Notes: generated by a model not told the origin, from the sequence alone. A stretch of DNA of 7,691 nt from JADJPL01 sp964607915 (GCA_964607915.1 CAZSMU010000161.1:1-7691), one strand, 5' to 3'; positions 1 through 6,346 are shown, counted from the first letter of the stretch. A program made the numbers and translations.

Positions 1-82
1 CTCCAATGACAATCAGGTCATAGCACCGGCTACTCACCCGATCGAGTGTTTGCTTTCGCAGAAAATTGGCCGTCGTTTTCAT
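1..82 (-). CDS. glpD: Aerobic glycerol-3-phosphate dehydrogenase, N-terminus only (cut by window edge)
   Basis: Seen: reading the minus strand from the ATG at 82-80 gives 27 codons, starting MKTTANFLRKQTLDRV and ending YDLIVIG at the window edge, with no stop. The YDLIVIG ending is the first beta strand of an FAD-binding Rossmann fold (normally followed by GGG). A short basic lead before this strand is typical of GlpD, the membrane-associated flavoenzyme that oxidises sn-glycerol-3-phosphate to dihydroxyacetone phosphate and passes electrons to quinone. Context is the strongest support: it lies downstream of glpF and glpK on the same strand, completing the pathway. A 194-bp gap holding a repeat element separates it from glpK, so it may have its own promoter or be read through the element. 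Another FAD-dependent oxidoreductase cannot be excluded from 27 residues. Confidence 0.8.
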   Translation of the reverse strand, partial: MKTTANFLRKQTLDRVSSRCYDLIVIG

Positions 83-92
83 AAAACGGATA

Positions 93-123
93 TTAGACTT
101 GTGGGGAAAAAGTCTTAGACTTG
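93..123 (+). repeat. Short direct repeat TTAGACTTG x2 with internally deleted repeat copy
   Basis: TTAGACTTG occurs at 93-101 and again at 115-123, a period of 22. The first copy continues TGGGGAAAAAG, which resembles the GTGGGAAAAAG found at 142-152 inside the full-length element. The 93-112 segment therefore looks like a copy of the element's left arm with its middle missing. AGACTT (95-100) and AAGTCT (110-115) can also pair as a 6-bp stem. It lies in the glpK-glpD gap, just upstream of the glpD start. Confidence 0.6.
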
Positions 124-279
124 TTGCGAGGGGTCAGCGAGGTGGGAAAAAGAGTTATTTTCTTTCCACGCGAAGGCTTTTTGTGGGAGTATAGCCCAGC
201 TATATGACCACAAAAAGGCGCAGTGTGGGAAGAAAAGGGCCTTTTTGACCCCGCGATGATTCCCCTCGCAACAAGTTTA
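115..279. repeat. Long foldback (imperfect palindrome) element between glpK and glpD
   Basis: The segment pairs with itself at several nested levels. Outer arms: ACTTGTTGCGAGGGG at 119-133 with its exact reverse complement at 262-276 (15 bp). Middle: 158-169 with 225-236 (12 pairs, one of them T.G). Inner: CTTTTTGTGG at 177-186 with CCACAAAAAG at 208-217 (10 bp). Tip: TATAGC at 190-195 with GCTATA at 199-204, leaving a 3-base loop. There is no plausible gene inside. On the minus strand the element begins at the glpK stop codon, whose TAA (279-277) is aligned with the TAG of the repeat consensus. In glpK mRNA it would form a large 3' hairpin that could stop transcription, protect the 3' end, or reduce glpD expression relative to glpKF. 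Its outer arms recur near 6106, 6323 and 6913, so it belongs to a dispersed family. The MITE/REP-like label is inference. Confidence 0.85.
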
Positions 280-1755
280 TTCATCCAGCCAGTGCATCGT
301 CCGCTTGACCGCTTTTTTCCAGCCGGAGTACAGTTTCTCCCGCACCCCTTCCGGCATGTGTGGTTGGAAGAGGTGTTCTATCTGTCTTTTGTGCGCAATA
401 GTACTCATATCCCAGAACCCGGCTCCCAGTCCGCCCATGTAAGCGGCACCTAATGCGGTGGACTCCAGCACTGTCGGCCGATCTACCGGTACGCCCAGGA
501 TATCGGACTGAAACTGCATGAGCAGGTTATTGGCTGCCGCCCCCCCGTCCACACGCAGGGTTTTGAGGGAGGCGCCGGAGTCCTGCTCCATCGCTTCCAA
601 CACATCGCGCGATTGGTAGGCCATGGACTGCAAGGCTGCGCGGGCGATGTGTTTTTTAGAGGTATCCCTCGTCAATCCGAAGATAGCACCCCGGGCGTAC
701 ATATCCCAGTAAGGTGCCCCCAGGCCTGCGAAGGCGGGCACGAGATATACCTGGTCATCGTCCACTTTGCCGGCCAGGTACTCCGAGTCTTCTGCGTGGT
801 CTAACAAGCGCAGGCCATCCCGCAGCCATTGTACGACTGCGCCGCCGATAAAGATGCTTCCTTCGAGCGCATAGGTCGTTTGATCGCCTATACCCCAGGC
901 GATGGTATTGATCAGTCCGTTTTTCGATAGTCCTGCTTCGCTTCCTGTGTTCATGAGCAGGAAACACCCCGTGCCATAGGTATTTTTCGCCATACCTGTC
1001 TCGAAGCAGGCCTGTCCGAAGAGGGCTGCCTGCTGGTCGCCCAGCACGCCCCGGATAGCTACTTCCCCTCCGAGGAGCGCACAGGTTCCGAATTCGGCCG
1101 AGGAAGCGCGCACCTCGGGCAGCATCGAGGCCGGGATATTCAGGTATTCGAGCAAAACCGGGTCCCAGCGCTTCTGATGGATGTCGTACAGCATGGTGCG
1201 GGAGGCGTTGCTCGGGTCTGTAGCGTGTACGGCTCCGTTGGTCAACTTCCAAATCAGCCAGGTATCTATAGTGCCGAAGAGGAGCTCGCCCTTCTCGGCG
1301 CGCGCGCGTGCACCCGGCACCTGGTCCAGCAGCCAGGCCAGTTTGGTCGCCGAGAAATACGCATCAATGACCAGGCCCGTCGTGTTTCGGACGTGGGCCT
1401 CCAGGCCATCCGCCTTCATGCGGGCACAGAGCTCGGCTGTGCGCTTGTCTTGCCAAACCAGCGCGTTATGTATGGGCTGCCCACTGTGGCGATCCCAGAC
1501 GACCGTCGTTTCTCTTTGGTTGGTGATACTGACGGCGATCAGGTCGGAGGCCGAAAGGCCCGATTGGGACAGCACATCCCGCAGGACGCCGCTTTGCGTT
1601 TTCCATATCTCCTCCGGGTCGTGTTCTACCCAGCCCGATTGGGGAAAGATCTGGGTGAACTCTTTCTGAGCCACCTGGCGCAGCCTGCCTTCTTCGTCAA
1701 ACAAAATAGCCCGGGAACTCGTCGTGCCCTGGTCGAGCGAAAGGATATATTTCAT
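277..1755 (-). CDS. glpK: Glycerol kinase
   Basis: The product (492 residues, normal length for the family) phosphorylates glycerol with ATP to sn-glycerol-3-phosphate in the cytoplasm and traps the sugar alcohol taken up by GlpF. FGGY-kinase landmarks visible in order: SLDQGTTSSRA phosphate-binding start (6-16), GWVEHDP (41-47), TNQRETTVVWD with the substrate-contact R81-E82 (78-88), DAYFSATK (131-138), GDQQAALFGQ with the presumed catalytic base D240 (239-248), NTYGTGCF (258-265), LVPAFAGLGAPYW (338-350), and the VDGGAAANN nucleotide-site motif (402-410). The start ATG lies 18 nt after the glpF stop, so the two are likely co-transcribed and coupled. The stop codon TAA is the first part of the downstream foldback element. 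The loop before GDQQ is short and lacks both the GGKGGTR element of enterobacterial FBP inhibition and the His phosphorylated by HPr in Gram-positive enzymes. Identification is near certain. Confidence 0.98.
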   Translation of the reverse strand: MKYILSLDQGTTSSRAILFDEEGRLRQVAQKEFTQIFPQSGWVEHDPEEIWKTQSGVLRDVLSQSGLSASDLIAVSITNQRETTVVWDRHSGQPIHNALVWQDKRTAELCARMKADGLEAHVRNTTGLVIDAYFSATKLAWLLDQVPGARARAEKGELLFGTIDTWLIWKLTNGAVHATDPSNASRTMLYDIHQKRWDPVLLEYLNIPASMLPEVRASSAEFGTCALLGGEVAIRGVLGDQQAALFGQACFETGMAKNTYGTGCFLLMNTGSEAGLSKNGLINTIAWGIGDQTTYALEGSIFIGGAVVQWLRDGLRLLDHAEDSEYLAGKVDDDQVYLVPAFAGLGAPYWDMYARGAIFGLTRDTSKKHIARAALQSMAYQSRDVLEAMEQDSGASLKTLRVDGGAAANNLLMQFQSDILGVPVDRPTVLESTALGAAYMGGLGAGFWDMSTIAHKRQIEHLFQPHMPEGVREKLYSGWKKAVKRTMHWLDE

Positions 1756-1773
1756 ATCGTTGTTTGAGATTCG

Positions 1774-2478
1774 TTAAAAAAGAGCCTGATGGCATAGTCC
1801 GCCCAGAACGCCCCCTGTTAGAGGCCCCAATACCGGCACCCAGGCATAGGACCAATCCGAACTGCCCTTCCCGGGAATGGGCAGCAGGGCGTGTGCAAGT
1901 CGGGGACCCAAATCCCTCGCCGGATTGATGGCAAAACCGGTCGTACCCCCAAAAGAGAAGCCGATAGCTGCAATCAATACCCCTACCACCAGAGGCTTCA
2001 GGCCCGATGTGAATTCCGCTCCTCCCATGCACATCAAACCGAAAACCAGAAAGAACGTTGCGATGGCCTCACTCACGACATTGTGCGGATACGAACGGAC
2101 CGCCGGAATGGTGCTGAATACCCCCAGTTTAGCATCTTGTGAATCTGTAGCCTTCCAATGTGCCAGATAACTCAGCCATACGACTGCTCCTCCGGCAAAA
2201 CAGCCCAGGAGCTGCGCGAGCAGGTAGCCCGGGACGCTGCCCCAGGAGAACTGGCCGGTTGCCGCAAAAGCTAAGGTAACAGCAGGATTTAAATGTGCCC
2301 CACTGATATCCCCAACGGCATAAATAGCTAAAGTTACCGCGAGGCCCCAGGCCACGCAAATGAGCGTCCAGCTGCCGTTTTCCGATTTTGAACCCTTTAA
2401 CGTGACTCCGGCGACTACACCTCCGCCAAACGAAATAAGGATCAAAGACCCAATGAATTCTGCCAAATACGCATTCAT
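1774..2478 (-). CDS. glpF: Glycerol facilitator, aquaglyceroporin of the MIP family
   Basis: The 234-residue inner-membrane channel should pass glycerol by facilitated diffusion. Both MIP signature loops are present: SGAHLNPAVT (NPA at 64-66) and GFAINPARD (NPA at 185-187). The second is followed by R188-D189, as in glycerol channels. By alignment with E. coli GlpF from memory, the aromatic/arginine filter would be W44, G173, F182 and R188, the same four residues as in GlpF and unlike the AqpZ set. Several hydrophobic stretches are visible (about 3-24, 37-55, 82-106, 134-154, 161-182, 212-228). The start at 2478 (MNAYLAEFIG) was chosen because the channel's first helix begins there. The open frame extends upstream to 2589, but those 37 residues are charged, not family-like, and overlap the neighbouring Omp28-like gene. 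First gene of glpF-glpK. Confidence 0.95.
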   Translation of the reverse strand: MNAYLAEFIGSLILISFGGGVVAGVTLKGSKSENGSWTLICVAWGLAVTLAIYAVGDISGAHLNPAVTLAFAATGQFSWGSVPGYLLAQLLGCFAGGAVVWLSYLAHWKATDSQDAKLGVFSTIPAVRSYPHNVVSEAIATFFLVFGLMCMGGAEFTSGLKPLVVGVLIAAIGFSFGGTTGFAINPARDLGPRLAHALLPIPGKGSSDWSYAWVPVLGPLTGGVLGGLCHQALF

Positions 2479-2548
2479 AGTTTTTTTCCGCATAAGGTAC
2501 GGAAAACAGGGCGAAACGGCGAAATTTATTTTTGGACTTTCAGCAATT
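2479..2548 (-). promoter_or_regulatory. Probable glpF-glpK promoter/leader region
   Basis: This 70-bp gap between the end of the Omp28-like gene and the glpF start is the only non-coding space where a glpFK promoter could sit. On the minus strand TACCTTAT (2499-2492) is a partial match to the Bacteroidota -7 box TAnnTTTG, but no convincing -33 TTG lies at the expected spacing. GGCGAAA is repeated at 2510-2516 and 2518-2524 (plus-strand reading), a tandem 7-mer that could be an operator half-site or chance. No classic hairpin plus T-tract terminator for the preceding gene is seen. No glpR-type regulator is in the window. Confidence 0.25.
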
Positions 2549-3616
2549 CTAATAGCCCGGGACGATAAGGGTCCGCACCGCCTGTGCACTTTCCGATTGC
2601 AATCTCAGGAAATACGTGCCTGCTGCCTCGACATCCTGCCGGTGCAGCATGAACTCGTGCTGCCCCTCTCCCAGACGGCCTAAAAACAACTGCCGTACCC
2701 TTCTACCCTGCTGGTCGTAGAGTTCCAGCGCCACCCGGCCGGAGGGCCGGGGAAGTTGCACCGCAATTTTAGCTGTCTCCTCCAATAGGTTGGGCGACAC
2801 CTGAAACCCCTGGAGCAATTGGATATCCGCCGGGGTAGCTGTGACGCTTTGCAGCGATATGGGCACGATATTGAGGTTTACAAACTCGTACTTGCTGCCG
2901 TTCTTTTTCCAAATCACCGCTGCGACCCGAAGCCGGTTGGCGTTGTAGGAAGCCGGCACGGCAAATGTCGCCTTGAAACTGGCAGAGGTGCCCACCGCTA
3001 CCGTCCCCGACGCGAGCGGCTGGCCATAGACCTCCTGAAAGGCCGAGGCTCGCAGCACGTTGCGGTGTATCTCACTCGTTGAACGGGCCGCCTGCTCCAT
3101 CACCACCGAATCCTCCAAAATCAGCAGAGAAAGGGTGAAACTGCCTTCGCCTGCCTTGAAGAACTGCGCGCGGGCCTGGATATCCAGCTCTCTGCTGCCG
3201 GGCGAAAGCGTAGCGGAGACCCCGGCTTGTACGAGCGGCGCAGCTTTGGCCGCATTTTGCACACTCGAAATAATCGAGTTTTCCGTAGTGCTGCCCCCCG
3301 AGCCGATGCGGGCCGTATTATAGAAAAAAACAGGCTGGCTGGCCGCAAAATCAAAATTGTTGAGCAAAGCGGCCGCGGTCGCGCTGTACAAACGACTGCT
3401 GCTGCTGCTGTGAGCCGCCATGACCAGGGCACTTGCCCCAAGCTGCGACTGTAGTTTTTTCTGGGTTTCCCAGGCAGACCCCCCGCAAATCGAGCACCAG
3501 GTGGCCGTCAGCTTGGTCACCAGGGACTGCTGGGTTTGAGGTACCGGCAGGTTCGGCTGCGCACTCGAGCTGAACACACCCGAAAATACAAAGAGCATCA
3601 GGAAATATGGCTTCAT
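2549..3616 (-). CDS. Secreted Omp28-like thioredoxin-fold protein with T9SS sorting domain
   Basis: The product has 355 residues. Residues 1-19 form a signal peptide (MKPYF, a hydrophobic core, then FSSSA with likely cleavage before Q20). Residues 32-46 read LVTKLTATWCSICGG, a thioredoxin-like strand followed by a CxxC pair, C41-S-I-C44. EIHRNVLRA (182-190) and the following YGQPL fit the Omp28-related family as I know it from Bacteroidota. From about residue 268 to the end is a compact beta domain, with GQHEF, GTYFLRLQSES and a VRTLIVPGY end, typical of the type A (Por) sorting signal that targets proteins through the type IX system to the outer surface or medium. Function is unproven; thiol-disulfide chemistry or substrate binding at the surface is possible. 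It is divergent from the sigma-factor gene across 216 bp. Its stop lies 70 bp before the glpF start, so read-through into glpFK is possible. Confidence 0.85.
   Translation of the reverse strand: MKPYFLMLFVFSGVFSSSAQPNLPVPQTQQSLVTKLTATWCSICGGSAWETQKKLQSQLGASALVMAAHSSSSSRLYSATAAALLNNFDFAASQPVFFYNTARIGSGGSTTENSIISSVQNAAKAAPLVQAGVSATLSPGSRELDIQARAQFFKAGEGSFTLSLLILEDSVVMEQAARSTSEIHRNVLRASAFQEVYGQPLASGTVAVGTSASFKATFAVPASYNANRLRVAAVIWKKNGSKYEFVNLNIVPISLQSVTATPADIQLLQGFQVSPNLLEETAKIAVQLPRPSGRVALELYDQQGRRVRQLFLGRLGEGQHEFMLHRQDVEAAGTYFLRLQSESAQAVRTLIVPGY
3396..3410 (-). repeat. CTG x5 microsatellite encoding a serine run
   Basis: Five perfect CTG units on the plus strand give four AGC codons and one AGT on the coding strand, making Ser70-Ser74 of the Omp28-like protein (AAHSSSSSR). 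The run lies between the CxxC motif and the rest of the thioredoxin-like domain. Slippage in whole units would add or remove serines without shifting the frame. Confidence 0.8.
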
Positions 3617-3832
3617 ACCCGTTTGTTTTTTTAAGCAACTAATTTAGCCTTGAAATGTTGCAAGACAGGCGTCTAATTCATCCCAAAGATATTTTTTTCA
3701 AAAAAGAAAGTGAATTTTAGGCCCCTAAAGATAGAAATCTGCCCCCGACCCAGGCCTCCTGACAGAAATTTTCACCCGTTTTACACCTTTTTGCCCCAAA
3801 TTTGCATCCTTGTCACAAATGCAACGCTGCCG
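3617..3832. promoter_or_regulatory. Divergent promoter region between Omp28-like gene and ECF sigma gene
   Basis: A 216-bp AT-rich gap from which both flanking genes start. No convincing gene lies inside. For the plus-strand sigma gene, CAAATTTG at 3797-3804 matches five of the six fixed bases of the Bacteroidota -7 box TAnnTTTG, and a TTTTC at 3769-3773 is a weak, over-spaced -33 candidate. For the minus-strand gene, TAAATTAG (3646-3639) matches five of six fixed bases and would give a leader of roughly 15-20 nt, but its -33 partner is unclear. If the sigma factor autoregulates, its own recognition site should also be here; with one region it cannot be derived. The boxes are tentative; the region's role as a divergent promoter is more secure. 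Confidence 0.35.
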
Positions 3833-4399
3833 ATGCAGGAACGCGAATTGATTGAATCATGCCGAAAAAAGGACCGCAGGGCGCAACAGTACCTGTACGA
3901 GCGCTATGGCCCCATGCTCTTCGCCGTGTGCAAACGCTATGTGATGCGGAAAGAAGACGCCGAAGATGTCCTGGTAGAGGCTTTTTTCAAAATATTCACC
4001 CACCTCGAGCAATACAAGGCGGAAGGCAGTTTCGAAGGTTGGATGCGGCGCATCACGGCCAACGAAGCCTTGATGTTCCTTCGGCGGCGAAACCTCTTTC
4101 AATTCGACATCGAAATCGGGGATATGGATTTTGCGGAAGCGAACTCCATCCACTCCGACTTAGCTGCCAGCGACATACTGAACCTTCTGGGAAAATTGCC
4201 CACGGGATATCGCACGGTATTTAACCTGTATGTGATGGAAGGATTCAAACACCGCGAAATAGCCGATATGCTGGGCATCAGCATCAATACCTCCAAATCT
4301 CAGTTGATCCTGGCCAGGCGTAAGCTACAGGCCATGCTTGGGATGGAATACCAGGAAGAAATGATTTCTACAGACCAAACGGATTGGGAAGCGCTATGA
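3833..4399 (+). CDS. ECF-type RNA polymerase sigma factor (sigma-70 family)
   Basis: The 188-residue product would direct RNA polymerase to an alternative promoter set. Region 2 spans about 19-85: YLYERYGPMLFAVCKRY, the acidic EDAEDVLVEAFFKIF core (41-55), and FEGWMRRITANEA (67-79). Region 4 spans about 113-168: LPTGYRTVFNLYVMEGFKHREIA followed by the helix-turn-helix DMLGISINTSKSQLILARRKL. There is no region 3, as expected for ECF sigmas. The start at 3833 (MQERELIESC) was chosen because it begins at the family's usual distance from region 2. The frame is open back to 3710, but those 41 residues are proline-rich and look like translated promoter. The last bases overlap the next gene by ATGA, so the two are almost certainly one operon. 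It probably answers an envelope signal relayed by the downstream membrane protein. The regulon is unknown. Confidence 0.95.
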   Translation: MQERELIESCRKKDRRAQQYLYERYGPMLFAVCKRYVMRKEDAEDVLVEAFFKIFTHLEQYKAEGSFEGWMRRITANEALMFLRRRNLFQFDIEIGDMDFAEANSIHSDLAASDILNLLGKLPTGYRTVFNLYVMEGFKHREIADMLGISINTSKSQLILARRKLQAMLGMEYQEEMISTDQTDWEAL

Positions 4400-4791
4400 A
4401 AAACGACAAAGACATTTTCGACTTGTTCCGCGAAAAGGAACCCTTGTTAGCTGAAAGGCCGGATAGCCATACCTGGCGACGGATAGAGCGCCGGCTCGAC
4501 CGTCACGACCGCTCTAAAAACAGAAAAGGACAGGGCTACTCGCGCCGCGTCCTTCTGGGCAGTTCCCTGCTCCTGGTCCTGGCACTCAGCGGAGCCCTGG
4601 CGGTTTTTGTGCTGCACAAGGCAGCGGAAATCCGTAAGCCGGACAGCGTTTTCATCGTGGAATCCCTGCAATCGGATGCGCTGAGCCCCGCTACGGCGCA
4701 CTGGCTGGAATACAGCCAAACGACCTATCGGAGTACTTCAATCCGCATTTCGGAAGGTAGCCCAGGACAAGAGTTGATCGTACGCCCCTGA
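4396..4791 (+). CDS. Putative anti-sigma-like single-pass membrane protein
   Basis: The product has 131 residues: an N-terminal cytoplasmic part (1-51) with DSHTWRRIERRLDRHDR at 23-39, one hydrophobic segment (about 52-73, VLLGSSLLLVLALSGALAVFVL), and a short outer part (74-131) with no cysteines or recognised domain. A small basic cytoplasmic domain with the W-R-x-I-E-x-R-L pattern before one membrane helix is common in Bacteroidota genes that follow ECF sigmas, and an anti-sigma or sigma-regulating role is inferred from that and from the ATGA overlap. The start at 4396 was preferred over the in-frame ATG at 4384 because it gives this overlap. No zinc-binding H-x3-C-x2-C (ZAS) motif is present, so it is not a classical zinc anti-sigma. 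The gene ends 32 bp from the convergent acyltransferase stop, and no strong shared terminator hairpin was found in that gap. Confidence 0.7.
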   Translation: MKNDKDIFDLFREKEPLLAERPDSHTWRRIERRLDRHDRSKNRKGQGYSRRVLLGSSLLLVLALSGALAVFVLHKAAEIRKPDSVFIVESLQSDALSPATAHWLEYSQTTYRSTSIRISEGSPGQELIVRP

Positions 4792-4823
4792 GTACGTACC
4801 CGGGGTTTCTTAGAGGACGGGGC

Positions 4824-6073
4824 CTATTCGGCTTTTCCGAAGGGATGCCGGGGTTCCCACACTTCCACGGGTTCGAGCAGCCCTACTGACAGGGGCACCA
4901 AGCTGTTCAACAGCGGGTTGACATGCGCCATGTACACGTAAGCAGGCTCTGCGACCGCCCCGATGGAGCTTTTAATCTCCAGGGCCGTCCGCGACAACAG
5001 CAAGCGCCTGGCTCCGACCTGCAGGCTTTCCTCTACCATGCGATACAACATATTCAGATAGAGCTGATGCTGGCTATTGTATGCCGGTAAAAATCCGATA
5101 AAGTGTGCTTCCAGGTCCTCCCCCTTGCGGATGGTAGAATAGAACCCTTTCAATTCCAGGTCTTCAAAGACGCCTGTCACTTGGTATCTGTCACCTAGTG
5201 CCCGTTTTAAATAAGGGAAATACGGAGCTTCGACCATAGCCATGGCGAAGCCAGAAGCCGACACCACATTTTGGTACAGCGATGCGATTTGCTCTGAAAA
5301 GAACTCTATTTCCCTTTCGTCCAGGTTCCTGAATTCCAGTCCCTCTGCTTTTTTGAACGCACGCTTTTGCCGAACCCGGTACTTGGAGCTCATCGCTTGC
5401 TGATAGTCTTCAAACGAATGCCAGTTTTCCCGGATGTTCAAAACCATATTAGGTTGGAAGTGAAGGGGGTGTAGGCAGCCTCTTTCCGCGGGAGTCCATT
5501 TTTTTTTAAAATCTTTGCAAACGACTACCTGTGCACCTTCCCGACGGGCCAAGGTGCGCAGGACGTCCCCCAGGGCCCGGGTAAAGGAGGATTCTTTTGG
5601 CTGCCAATCCGGGCGGAGCAACCATCCATTTTCCCCTAACATGAACAAACTTCCGCAAATCAGGAGCCGGAAGCTGGCCAGTCTCCCCNNNNNNNNNNCC
5701 CCAACATACGCTTCCATTGACTCTGCCAAACCGAGTCTTCCCGGATATGATCCAGCGCCCTGAAATCCACTATTTGCAGGGCCAGCCATGCGAAGGGCCC
5801 GGCTTCGTCTTCCAGTACCAAAAACCGGGGGCGCAACCCCTCGGGCAGGGCTTCGGCTTGTACTGCCAAATACTCCCTGGACAAGAAAACCCGGTCGGCT
5901 GCCTCCGGCCACAAGGCTTCTACCTGGCGGAAATCCTCCGTATAAGTTGCAGTCCAGTCCTGCAAGCGCAAGGATGCGGTTTTTTCGCTGCTCACGGAGG
6001 TCCAACACCCCGGAAGGCTCAGTTCTCCGGCGCATGCACCGCCCATCCACGATGAAACATACTTTAAAGGCAT
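4824..6073 (-). CDS. GNAT/FemAB-like acyltransferase, split by a 10-N assembly gap
   Basis: Residues 1-125 read from 6073 to 5699 and the rest from 5687 to the stop at 4824, in different frames as written. Merging the GGGG before the gap (5702-5699) with the GGGG after it (5688-5685) joins them codon-perfectly as KRMLGRLASFRLLICGSLF and gives 411 residues, a plausible full length for this Bacteroidota family. Visible landmarks: FLSREYLAVQ (63-72), LLICGSLFMLGENGW (132-146), SSKYRVRQKRAFKKAEG (224-240), a basic stretch seen in FemAB-like transferases, FYSTIRKGEDLEAHFIGF (306-323), and SRTALEIKSSIGA (356-368) near the C-terminus. FemAB/GNAT-fold proteins of this kind are predicted to transfer amino-acyl or acyl groups to peptidoglycan precursors or other cell-surface substrates. 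The substrate is unknown here. It lies 268 bp downstream of a methyltransferase on the same strand. An open frame continuing up to 6290 through the Ns is an artefact of the gap length. Confidence 0.82.
5689..5698. other. Assembly gap (10 Ns)
   Basis: Ten Ns flanked by CCCC on both sides (5685-5688 and 5699-5702). Ten is a placeholder length rather than a measurement. The reading frames on either side agree only if the true length is 2 modulo 3, and collapsing the duplicated CCCC (equivalent to length -4) satisfies this. See the acyltransferase entry. Confidence 0.97.
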
Positions 6074-6341
6074 AGGTAAGTCGTATCGGTTTAAATCGCG
6101 ACTCGTTAGATTTGTTGCGAAGAGCCACCGAGAGGTCGAATGAAACGTTGGCTTCCGCGCTGACTATCCCAGACAAAACAACCTGTTTCCGCTTTTGTTG
6201 TATTTCGGACGGTGGTTGCAGTTCAAAATGTCGCGGTCTATCCGGGAACCAAACGCATTCGCCTCTGACCTCTTTGGCTGCCCTGCGCAACCCGCAGCCT
6301 GCTCAGCGCCCTTAGAAGTTACGTAGGCTTTTTGCGAGGGG
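6074..6341. other. Non-coding gap with repeat copies, between methyltransferase and acyltransferase
   Basis: 268 bp without a credible gene. Short open frames here are low-complexity translations with no recognisable domain, and one continues into the acyltransferase only through the N gap. It holds one degenerate and one good copy of the repeat arm (6106-6132, 6323-6346), both in plus orientation, and a small stem CTGCG/CGCAG at 6283-6287 and 6293-6297. I found no clear -7/-33 promoter for the acyltransferase, whose start at 6073 must be served from here or by read-through from the methyltransferase. Confidence 0.6.
6106..6132 (+). repeat. Degenerate copy of the AGACTTGTTG repeat arm
   Basis: Aligned without gaps to 115-141, it matches 22 of 27 bases (positions 6, 16, 18, 20 and 23 differ; four of the five differences are transitions). 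The match runs past the palindrome core into the CAnCGAG that follows, so it is a relic of the longer left arm and not a chance match to the core. No paired arm in reverse orientation was found nearby, so it looks like a solo, decaying copy. Confidence 0.65.
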
Positions 6342-6346
6342 TCAGC
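6323..6346 (+). repeat. Repeat arm copy overlapping the methyltransferase stop codon
   Basis: Matches 21 of 24 bases of 115-138, including the unbroken GCGAGGGGTCAGC. On the minus strand, the TGA inside this stretch (6344-6342) is the stop codon of the methyltransferase gene. No matching reverse arm is close by, so it appears to be a single arm. Confidence 0.8.

Noticed and set aside
755..1252. A 165-residue open frame inside glpK, and several plus-strand frames opposite glpK (for example 1177-1767)
   Set aside because: These are shadow frames of a well-conserved gene. Their translations are arginine-rich with no recognisable domain.
2479..2589. N-terminal extension of the glycerol facilitator to an upstream ATG at 2589
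   Set aside because: The extra 37 residues overlap the end of the Omp28-like gene and precede the normal first membrane helix. MNAYLAEFIG at 2478 is the natural beginning.
3710..3832. N-terminal extension of the sigma factor
   Set aside because: The 41 residues are proline- and aromatic-rich, come from the AT-rich divergent promoter region, and would make the protein longer than usual before region 2.
4775..4830. A shared terminator between the convergent anti-sigma-like and acyltransferase genes
   Set aside because: The palindromes GTACGTAC and CCCGGG and a 5-bp CGTAC/GTACG stem are present, but no stable stem followed by a T-tract was found in either direction.
4824..6290. A 488-residue open frame running through the N gap up to 6290
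   Set aside because: The frame is held open only because the Ns are ten long. Upstream of the gap its translation is arginine-, glycine- and proline-rich without domains, whereas the frame starting at 6073 gives the family-like N-terminal half. The two halves join cleanly after merging the GGGG runs.
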